DNA of 13,127 bases, from assembly GCA_043775075.1 (NCBI GenBank), contig JAYVSS010000097.1, positions 1 through 13,127 on the forward strand, in the 5' to 3' direction. This document shows, piece after piece, positions 1 to 5,626 of this stretch (positions are counted from its first letter, which is position 1; each line of letters begins with the position of its first letter). This DNA is from JANLQX01 sp043775075 (GTDB lineage: Bacteria > Actinomycetota > Acidimicrobiia > Acidimicrobiales > JANYDT01). The notes beneath the pieces were generated by a model. That model was not told the DNA's origin. It made no database searches and saw only the letters and a program-made list of their open reading frames with translations. The translations under genes and the position numbers were made by a program.

Positions 1-180
1 ACGGTGTTGGCAAACCTTTGGGCCAGCACCGATCTCGCTTCGCTACTCAACGCCGAAGACAGGCGACGCTTTGCTTGGGCGAACCCTTTTACCGGAATCA
101 GGACGACAGCAGGCCCAAGACGAGGTGACGTCGACATGACACCGTTGAAGCTAGCCGTCCCCGCTGTTCCTCACGCCTGA
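1..180 (+). CDS. Possible C-terminal end of an unidentified protein (partial)
   Basis: Frame 1 is open from the left edge to a TGA at 178-180 and would encode about 59 residues, beginning TVLANLWASTDLAS and containing a charged stretch followed by AWANPF. No family is recognised. Codon third positions are moderately GC-rich, and the stop would overlap the end of the convergent anti-sigma gene by ten bases, similar to the interlocked convergent stops near 8218. Against it, the other two plus frames also stay open for over 120 bases, so coding is not proven. If it is not a gene, the first 170 bases are simply the 3' flank of the anti-sigma operon. Confidence 0.25.
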   Translation, partial: TVLANLWASTDLASLLNAEDRRRFAWANPFTGIRTTAGPRRGDVDMTPLKLAVPAVPHA

Positions 181-1142
181 TCGAGCTTGGCCACGGCTGC
201 GGCCGAGGCCCTGCTCACGGCGACTCCCGGACTCACTTCGTCGGTCAGGACGAGCTGACTCCACTTTTCATCTCCGCCGAATGGCATTGCTTGCGGGTGT
301 CGCCCCATGACGCCAAGGCTCAGGACTGAGCCATCCTTGACGCCCCACAGTTGGTAGGTACGGCCCGCAGGTAGTTGCGGCAGGGTGTCACCAATCACGT
401 ACCCTTCGCCGCTCGACGTCAGAAGCACGTGTCCGAGTGTGCTCCCGTTATTGCTCATGAGCATGACCTTGCGCACGGACGCATCGCCCTCAAGTTGGGC
501 CAAACGTAAGGTGAGCGGAGACGTCTGGCGGAGTTGCTGGAGTGTTTGGTCGAGCTGTGCTGTGCGGGCTTGCTCAGCGGCCACTTTGGACCTGAGCTCG
601 CGGTTCTTCGCCGTGGCCGATCGGAGCTCGGATGACCGCTGTAGCGCGAGGCCCGAGGCCGCTACAGCAAAACAGGCGGCCGCCGACGCCGCCGCAATCC
701 AGGGTCGGGCAGCTGTCGGTCGACCGGGAGCGGGGAGGCGTGGGCCAGTTGGGCTTCCCGGCCCGACGTGAGCGATCGCACTACGTCGACGCTTACTACG
801 ACCCGCCGCGCTGAAGAGTGGGGACCGTGTTTTTGCCGACTCATTTTGGATGTTGGCGAATGGTTCACCGTACGGTGCAGTGTTCGGTGCCTGCCCCTGT
901 GGGCCCAATTGCCCGGAGATACGCGCCCACAGGTCAGGGGGAGCGGCGATCACGGCATTGCCGAGGGCGGCGGCAACCTGACGGTGGACATCAAGCTCGG
1001 CCCGGGCCCGCGGCGATCGGGCCACGTACGCCTCGACCGCTGCCCGCTCGCTGGGGTTCTCGATCGCGTCGAGGGCGTGAACGCCAAGAAGCTCATCGAG
1101 CTCGGCGTCAGTCCAGGCACGGTTGGGCAAATATTCGTTCAT
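171..1142 (-). CDS. rskA: RskA-family membrane-anchored anti-sigma factor
   Basis: This protein is expected to hold the ECF sigma factor encoded just upstream at the membrane and release it after regulated proteolysis. Residues 12-62 form the N-terminal cytoplasmic anti-sigma domain (DELLGVHALDAIENPSER, then an Arg/Ala-rich helix). Residues 80-146 are a Pro/Ser/Arg-rich linker. Residues 147-168 are one membrane helix, followed by a probable coiled coil at 170-205. Residues 222-318 are the extracytoplasmic RskA domain, with VRKVMLMSNNG and LPAGRTYQLWGV motifs. A GTG at 1151 could start the frame, but the ATG at 1142 overlaps the sigma stop as ATGA, with GGGA just upstream, so translational coupling favours 1142. 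At 323 residues it is longer than the roughly 230 of mycobacterial RskA (recalled); the extra length is mostly the linker and coiled coil. Family membership is well supported; the symbol is by analogy. Confidence 0.88.
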   Translation of the reverse strand: MNEYLPNRAWTDAELDELLGVHALDAIENPSERAAVEAYVARSPRARAELDVHRQVAAALGNAVIAAPPDLWARISGQLGPQGQAPNTAPYGEPFANIQNESAKTRSPLFSAAGRSKRRRSAIAHVGPGSPTGPRLPAPGRPTAARPWIAAASAAACFAVAASGLALQRSSELRSATAKNRELRSKVAAEQARTAQLDQTLQQLRQTSPLTLRLAQLEGDASVRKVMLMSNNGSTLGHVLLTSSGEGYVIGDTLPQLPAGRTYQLWGVKDGSVLSLGVMGRHPQAMPFGGDEKWSQLVLTDEVSPGVAVSRASAAAVAKLDQA

Positions 1143-1750
1143 GATTCCCACACGGGAGCGTTCTGTTGGTGTTCGTGGTCGTGGTCGTGTCCAAGATCTA
1201 GGAGATGTCTGCGCATCCCCTTGAGGCCTGAACGTATTCGGCTCTTAATCGTCCCTTCGGATTGATCAAGTATTTCGGCCACTTCGCGGTAGCTATAGCC
1301 ACCGAAATAGGCAAGATCTACGGCGCGTCGCTCGGTTTCTGACAGTTCGCCCAGGGCCCGCTTCACTCGGTCAGCGACGGCAAGATCCCAGACCTGAAGT
1401 TCGAGGTCGTAACTCTCGGCGGAGCGGTCATTAATATCGCGATGCTCGCGGCTACTTCGGGACTGCGAAGACCGAAGCGCATCGACAGCTTTCGTATGGG
1501 CTTTCATCATGAGCCACGACCGCAGTGCGCCGCGGTTGGCGTCGAACTGTTGGGGCTGGTTCCAGAGATGAAGGAACACCTCCTGGACGACGTCCTGCGC
1601 CCTTGAGCGGTCGTTGAGCAGCCGAGACGCCAGCGCCAGAGTGGCGCCACCATGGCGTCGGTACAGTTCGGCCAGGGCTTGCTGTTCGCCCCGAGCAACC
1701 GCAACGACGAGCTGAGCGTCGCCTGCGACTTGGAGCTCAGCGGTGGTCAC
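1139..1750 (-). CDS. sigK: ECF RNA polymerase sigma factor, SigK-like
   Basis: This is an alternative sigma factor that directs RNA polymerase to a small regulon. Region 2 spans residues 27-97 (LYRRHGG, then AQDVVQEVFLHLW, then RSWLMMKAHTKAVDALR). Region 4 spans 131-182, with the helix-turn-helix GYSYREVAEILDQSEGTIKSRI. There is no SnoaL-like or other extra domain. The 203-residue length is normal for a small ECF factor. The GTG start at 1750 is preceded by GGAG with 8 bases of spacing. The stop overlaps the anti-sigma ATG, so the two form one operon. The SigK assignment rests on the RskA partner and the divergent fasciclin gene, the arrangement known for mycobacterial SigK with MPT70/MPT83. 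The protein has no cysteine at all, and it ends in an acidic histidine tail, HDHDHEH at residues 188-194. It could instead be a related ECF group; sigma function itself is near certain. Confidence 0.9.
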   Translation of the reverse strand: MTTAELQVAGDAQLVVAVARGEQQALAELYRRHGGATLALASRLLNDRSRAQDVVQEVFLHLWNQPQQFDANRGALRSWLMMKAHTKAVDALRSSQSRSSREHRDINDRSAESYDLELQVWDLAVADRVKRALGELSETERRAVDLAYFGGYSYREVAEILDQSEGTIKSRIRSGLKGMRRHLLDLGHDHDHEHQQNAPVWES

Positions 1751-1756
1751 ACGCTT

Positions 1757-1785
1757 TTCTCCGGAGCGGGGGGTGTCTTTGGATG
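1757..1785 (-). promoter_or_regulatory. Putative ECF sigma autoregulatory promoter
   Basis: Read on the minus strand, CATCC (1785-1781), a 16-base spacer and CCGGAGAA (1764-1757) precede the sigma GTG. The identical pair with identical spacing faces the fasciclin gene. CATCC matches the -35 and CCG the start of the -10 that I recall for mycobacterial SigK (CCATCC / CCGAAT). The expected start point, about 1750-1752, would give a leaderless or nearly leaderless mRNA. The same GGAG could instead be the Shine-Dalgarno of the sigma gene. Confidence 0.5.
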
Positions 1786-1833
1786 TGATGAATTGACGCT
1801 ACTTCGGCCTTTCGCAAAACTCGTCGGAAATGT

Positions 1834-1862
1834 CATCCGTTCGTCGGTGAGGGTCCGGAGAA
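1834..1862 (+). promoter_or_regulatory. Putative ECF sigma promoter of the fasciclin gene
   Basis: CATCC at 1834-1838, a 16-base spacer and CCGGAGAA at 1855-1862 repeat exactly the pair that faces the sigma gene. Transcription would start near 1870 and leave a leader of about 40 bases with a proper ribosome binding site. The match to the recalled mycobacterial SigK consensus is good at -35 and partial at -10. Confidence 0.55.
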
Positions 1863-1898
1863 TTGCTCGACACGCAGCCCCCGCTGCAGTTCGAATTG

Positions 1899-1904
1899 AA
1901 AGGA
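1899..1904 (+). promoter_or_regulatory. Ribosome binding site fixing the fasciclin start
   Basis: AAAGGA lies 8 bases before the ATG at 1913. It selects this ATG over the many upstream in-frame codons that run back inside the sigma gene. Confidence 0.75.
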
Positions 1905-1912
1905 CATCACCC

Positions 1913-2887
1913 ATGCACAAGCACACTCGGATCGGCGTCGCCATCCTGATTGGCTCCCTTGGATTGACCAGTGCCGTCGTTGCTCCGGCCCAGGCAGGAA
2001 AGAAGGCGGTGAAGGCGGCCAAACCTAGAGCGTTGAAAGATATTGTTGATACGGCGGTGGCGGCGGGTTCGTTTAAGACGTTGGCGGCGGCGTTGACGGC
2101 TGCTGATTTGGTTTCAACGTTGAAGGGTGCTGGTCCCTTTACGGTTTTTGCTCCGACGGATGCGGCGTTTGGAAAGATTCCGAAGGCTGATTTGGATGCG
2201 CTTTTCGCGGATAAGAAGAAGTTGGTGGAGGTGCTGACCTATCACGTGGTGGAGGGTGCGGTTCCGGCTTCGGTGGTGTTGACCCTTGATGGGAAGTCGG
2301 TGAAGACGGTGAATGGGGCTGAGGTGAAGATTGGTGTTTCGGGTGGCAAGGTCACGTTGAATGGGAATGTGATTGTGACTGCGGTTGATGTGAAGGCGTC
2401 GAATGGGATCATTCACGTGATCGATAGCGTGCTCCTCCCGCCCACCGCCGCTCCTGCTTCCCCCGCCGCCGTTCCGGGTGGAAACACCATCGTCGACGTG
2501 GCCGCCAAGGCCGGTTCATTTAAGACTCTGGTGGCTGCGGTTGACGCCGCCGGCCTCACCGCCACGCTAGAGAGTGCCGGCCCGTTCACTGTGTTTGCGC
2601 CGACCGATGAAGCGTTCAACCTTCTTCCGAAGGAGACCATTGCGTCGCTGCTAAAGCCCGAGAACAAGAAGACGCTGACCGACATTTTGACCTTCCACGT
2701 TTCGGCCGGCCTCTTCCCGGCGGCGAAGGTGCTGGCCAGTCACGACCTGGCGACGGTCAACGGTAAGCGTTCCGTCATCGCCGTGCGGGGTGGGCGGGCG
2801 TTTATCAATGGCGCCGAGATCAAGGTCACCGATATCGCAGCGAGCAACGGCATCATCCACGTCATCGACACGGTGATGATCCCGTAA
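1913..2887 (+). CDS. Secreted protein with two fasciclin (FAS1) domains
   Basis: This is a cell-surface or secreted protein of the MPT70/MPT83 (fasciclin) type, a fold linked to adhesion in many organisms; its ligand cannot be read from sequence. Residues 1-28 form a signal peptide (MHKHTR, hydrophobic core, then APAQA before GKK) with a likely signal peptidase I site after residue 28. No lipobox cysteine is present. FAS1 domain 1 covers 40-177 (FTVFAPTDAAF, LTYHVVEG, NGIIHVIDSVL) and FAS1 domain 2 covers 191-324 (FTVFAPTDEAF, LTFHVSAG, NGIIHVIDTVM), joined by a Pro/Ala linker. There is no membrane anchor or sorting signal. The gene is divergent from the sigma/anti-sigma operon behind a matching ECF promoter. 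Codon use in domain 1 is strikingly different from domain 2: Asp is always GAT in the first and mostly GAC in the second. Confidence 0.93.
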   Translation: MHKHTRIGVAILIGSLGLTSAVVAPAQAGKKAVKAAKPRALKDIVDTAVAAGSFKTLAAALTAADLVSTLKGAGPFTVFAPTDAAFGKIPKADLDALFADKKKLVEVLTYHVVEGAVPASVVLTLDGKSVKTVNGAEVKIGVSGGKVTLNGNVIVTAVDVKASNGIIHVIDSVLLPPTAAPASPAAVPGGNTIVDVAAKAGSFKTLVAAVDAAGLTATLESAGPFTVFAPTDEAFNLLPKETIASLLKPENKKTLTDILTFHVSAGLFPAAKVLASHDLATVNGKRSVIAVRGGRAFINGAEIKVTDIAASNGIIHVIDTVMIP

Positions 2888-2943
2888 GCGCTTCTCCAAG
2901 CCGGACTTTGACCCGGTGATTCTCGGCCAAATAACATCGCTTC

Positions 2944-2969
2944 GGCCCCTCCTCTGGTGAGAAGGGGCC
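2944..2969 (+). terminator. Hairpin terminator after the fasciclin gene
   Basis: GGCCCCT (2944-2950) pairs with AGGGGCC (2963-2969). Inside, after one mismatch, CTC pairs with GAG around a TGGT loop. No U-tract follows, so intrinsic termination may be weak or factor-aided, which is common in actinobacteria. It lies between the fasciclin stop and gpsA. Confidence 0.55.
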
Positions 2970-2987
2970 GCGGCGTTTGGCGTTCGG

Positions 2988-2993
2988 TAGCGT
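2988..2993 (+). promoter_or_regulatory. Putative -10 box of a leaderless gpsA transcript
   Basis: TAGCGT fits the actinobacterial TANNNT -10 pattern and ends exactly 7 bases before the gpsA ATG, the spacing expected when transcription begins at the start codon. No clear -35 or Shine-Dalgarno is seen. Confidence 0.45.
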
Positions 2994-3000
2994 CACCGCC

Positions 3001-4002
3001 ATGTCGAAGACCAACGTTGCGGTAATCGGGGCAGGCTCTTGGGGCACGGCGGTGGCGTCGCTCGCTGCGGCCAACGTGGCCACGATGCTCTGGGCCCGGG
3101 ATCCGGTGCTCGCTGCGTCGATCTCGTGCGACCGAGAAAATTCCCGGTATCTATCCGGTTTTCGTCTTTCCGATCAGCTGTGCGGCACGAGCGATATGGG
3201 AGAAGCGCTGGCCGACGCCGATGTTGTGGTGATGGGTGTGCCCTCGCACGGTTTTCGTGAAGTGCTCGTCAGTGCCGGCCCCCATCTTCGTCCGGGCGTC
3301 CCGATCATCAGCCTGACCAAAGGGCTCGAGCAAGGTTCGATGTCGCGGATGACGGAGATCATCGCCCAGTACTGTCCTGGCCATCCGGTGGGCGTGCTCA
3401 CGGGCCCCAACCTGGCCAAGGAGGTGATGCTCGGCCATCCGGCAGGAACGTTGCTGGCGTTTGCCGATGAGACGATCGCTGCCGAACTGCAGGCTGTTTT
3501 CACCGGGCAAAATTTCTTGGTGTACACATCCAACGACGTGGTCGGAGCCGAAATCGCCGGTGCACTGAAGAATGTCTTGGCGATTGCCGCCGGTATGAGC
3601 GACGGGTTGGCCTTCGGGGACAATTCGAAGGCCACGTTGATTGCGCGGGGTCTGGCTGAACTCGGTCGACTCGGTGGGGCACTCGGTGGACGGATGATGA
3701 CCTTCGGTGGCCTGGCCGGGCTCGGGGACCTCGTGGCCACGTGCACGAGCCAGCACTCACGCAATCGTTTCGTCGGTGAGCAACTGGGTCGCGGGCGCGC
3801 TCTCGCCGACGTGATCGCCGAGATGAAGATGGTGGCCGAAGGGGTCAAGACGGCACGCCCGGTGCTCGATCTCGCCACCAAACACGGGATCGATATGCCC
3901 ATTGTTGAGCAGGTTGTGCGAGTCATCGAGGACGGAGTGAGTGCGGCGGAGGTGGTGCGCGCGTTGATGAGCCGCAAGGTGAGTGTGGAGCACGTGCGCT
4001 AG
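3001..4002 (+). CDS. gpsA: NAD(P)-dependent glycerol-3-phosphate dehydrogenase
   Basis: GpsA reduces dihydroxyacetone phosphate to sn-glycerol 3-phosphate in the cytoplasm, supplying the backbone for phospholipids. The Rossmann motif GAGSWG is at residues 10-15. The conserved TKGLE (106-110), TGPNLAKEV (134-142), LK with Lys190, FGDNSKA (205-211) and GLAGLGDL (237-244) blocks are all present in the usual order. At 333 residues it is family length. A TTG at 2977 would add eight residues, but the ATG at 3001 places the nucleotide-binding strand right at the N-terminus as is typical, and it sits 7 bases after a TANNNT box. The next gene begins 54 bases downstream on the same strand and could share the transcript. 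Confidence 0.96.
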   Translation: MSKTNVAVIGAGSWGTAVASLAAANVATMLWARDPVLAASISCDRENSRYLSGFRLSDQLCGTSDMGEALADADVVVMGVPSHGFREVLVSAGPHLRPGVPIISLTKGLEQGSMSRMTEIIAQYCPGHPVGVLTGPNLAKEVMLGHPAGTLLAFADETIAAELQAVFTGQNFLVYTSNDVVGAEIAGALKNVLAIAAGMSDGLAFGDNSKATLIARGLAELGRLGGALGGRMMTFGGLAGLGDLVATCTSQHSRNRFVGEQLGRGRALADVIAEMKMVAEGVKTARPVLDLATKHGIDMPIVEQVVRVIEDGVSAAEVVRALMSRKVSVEHVR

Positions 4003-4041
4003 TGGTCTGCCGTCCCGTGCATCGCTGAGGGGGTGCTGCAG

Positions 4042-4047
4042 TAACGT
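4042..4047 (+). promoter_or_regulatory. Possible -10 box before the 517-residue protein
   Basis: TAACGT fits TANNNT and ends 9 bases before the GTG at 4057. No Shine-Dalgarno lies at a working distance, since the GAGGGGG at 4027-4033 is too far upstream. A leaderless start is plausible, but this is weak evidence. Confidence 0.3.
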
Positions 4048-4056
4048 CTCCAGACC

Positions 4057-5610
4057 GTGTTAGTCGGAACGATTGGATCGCCTCGCCGGGCTCACCTCGA
4101 CGGTGCTGGGCGGCTGACCGTCGGTCGGGGCAGCGCTGATGAGATCACGATTGGCTGGCTGATCGGTGCCGAAGACCGGTGGTATGTGCCCGAGCGCGAG
4201 GTCACCGTTCGTCAATCGCTGGTGCAGGGCTCGCCGATCGCCATGACATCGGTGCGAATTCCCGGCGGCGACGCGAACCAAACGGTCTTCGGTGCGGTGC
4301 AGGGGCAGAGAGAGCTCGTCGTGATCGACATCGCCAATAAGGGTCGCGCTCCAATAGTTTGGGCACTTACGATCGCCGGGCCGGGGGCGCGACTAGTCAC
4401 GGTGGACGGTTCGACATTGCGGGTCGATGGGTTCGCTCTCGTCACGATGCCCCGCCCACCAATGCTGGTTGCATCGGCGCCGACTATTGATGAGTTAATA
4501 GCGGTGGTCACCAACGGCGGAGCCCACGACGGTGCCGCCAAGCTGGCGTCTGCTGATGAGGAAACAAGAGCGTTCGCCTTCCTCGTCCCGCTTAGTCAAT
4601 CGACGAGTGTGCGCGCCGCAGTGTTGATCGGAGCGTCGTCATCAGTTGCGCTTGGCGCTCCACCGGTCCTCACTGCACTTCCGGACGTGCACACAGCGGC
4701 GGCGGGTTGGGGAGTGCACCTTGCCCGCGGCCCTCAGCTCACGGGAGTTGATCGCCAACTGACAGCAAACCTGCAATCGGCAATCGGCGGCGCTTTGCTG
4801 GCAGCCGAACCGTTGATCGCCGATCAGTCCACCGACGTTCGAACGCGGGCAGTAAGCGCGCGTGCTTTCGACGCTCTCGGTCTAAGTGCCGAGAGCGGGG
4901 CCTTGCTGGAGAACATTGACGAGTTTCAACGCCGAGGTGGACTAATCGACGATGGGCACTTCGGGACGTCGATTTCCGACGCGTCATTGACAAGTGCACT
5001 TACGATCGACTCTCTCTGTCATCATGCCTGGGTCACCCAGGATGCGGTCTTCGCTGAAACGTTGGCCCCGGCGGTGGCGGGGGCGGCCGAGGGCCTGGTG
5101 AAAGCTGCTCGCAAGGATGCGTCGCTCCAGCCACTTTTGGCATCGCTCGGACTGGTAAGCGCACTGTTCTTCGTCGCCGGTGATGTTCGAGCGGCGAAGC
5201 AGGCGAGCGCTCTGTGGGAGCGGCTGGGACGGGAGTGGCCATTACCTTCGGTGCCACTTCCGGCCCTTCCCGCCTCATCGTCGGGGGCGTCGTTTGTTCC
5301 GGACCAGCCGCTGCGCCTGGCCGCGTTCGCCCGCTCGGCTGCCGGGGTGGTCTCGGCTGTCGGCCCCGACGCAGCGGTCGACCTTTTCCCCGGTTTCGAG
5401 CTGGGGTGGCGCGGCGTGTCATTCGATGCTCGCAACATTCCGGTCGCCGACGGCCGGTTGTCCGTGGCGGTTCGCTGGCATGGTGAACGCCCGGCGTTGC
5501 TGTGGGAAGTCACCGGAAGTGTTGGGGTCACGCTCACGTGCTCGTCGATGGACCCGTCGTGGTCGGCTTCCGGGTCGTCGGGCGAGGCGTTGTTAGCCTC
5601 GGGGTCATAA
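4057..5610 (+). CDS. Uncharacterised protein, possibly glycosidase-like
   Basis: I cannot name this 517-residue protein. It has no signal peptide and no membrane helix, so it is probably cytoplasmic. The first 120 residues look like beta-sandwich sequence (WLIGAEDRWYVPEREVTVRQ, then VRIPGGDANQTVFGAV). The centre is Ala/Leu-rich helical, and the last 80 residues return to beta-strand character (FELGWRGVSF, then RLSVAVRWHGERPALLWEV). A beta-sandwich N-terminus, a helical middle and a short beta C-terminus resemble six-hairpin glycosidase or glucoamylase-like proteins, but I see no convincing catalytic acidic pair, so this is an inference about fold only. The GTG start at 4057 begins MLVGTIGSPRRAHLDGAG. 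It follows gpsA by 54 bases and ends 16 bases from the convergent ASCH-PrmA gene. Confidence 0.8.
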   Translation: MLVGTIGSPRRAHLDGAGRLTVGRGSADEITIGWLIGAEDRWYVPEREVTVRQSLVQGSPIAMTSVRIPGGDANQTVFGAVQGQRELVVIDIANKGRAPIVWALTIAGPGARLVTVDGSTLRVDGFALVTMPRPPMLVASAPTIDELIAVVTNGGAHDGAAKLASADEETRAFAFLVPLSQSTSVRAAVLIGASSSVALGAPPVLTALPDVHTAAAGWGVHLARGPQLTGVDRQLTANLQSAIGGALLAAEPLIADQSTDVRTRAVSARAFDALGLSAESGALLENIDEFQRRGGLIDDGHFGTSISDASLTSALTIDSLCHHAWVTQDAVFAETLAPAVAGAAEGLVKAARKDASLQPLLASLGLVSALFFVAGDVRAAKQASALWERLGREWPLPSVPLPALPASSSGASFVPDQPLRLAAFARSAAGVVSAVGPDAAVDLFPGFELGWRGVSFDARNIPVADGRLSVAVRWHGERPALLWEVTGSVGVTLTCSSMDPSWSASGSSGEALLASGS

Positions 5611-5626
5611 CTAGCGACTCATGTAA

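Noticed and set aside
124..143. Hairpin as terminator of the anti-sigma operon
   Set aside because: Only four outer pairs plus three inner pairs around mismatches, with no U-tract in either direction.
768..1265. A 165-residue plus-strand frame across the anti-sigma/sigma junction
   Set aside because: It lies wholly opposite two well-supported genes and its sequence (Arg, Cys, Trp-rich) does not look like a protein.
1652..1912. In-frame extension of the fasciclin reading frame back into the sigma gene
   Set aside because: It overlaps the coding end of the sigma gene, would bury the signal peptide inside the protein, and the AAAGGA site with ATG at 1913 explains the start.
3174..3977. A 267-residue open frame antisense to gpsA
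   Set aside because: It is a shadow of GC-biased third positions in gpsA; its composition is low-complexity Ser/Pro/Arg/Thr and no family is recognisable.
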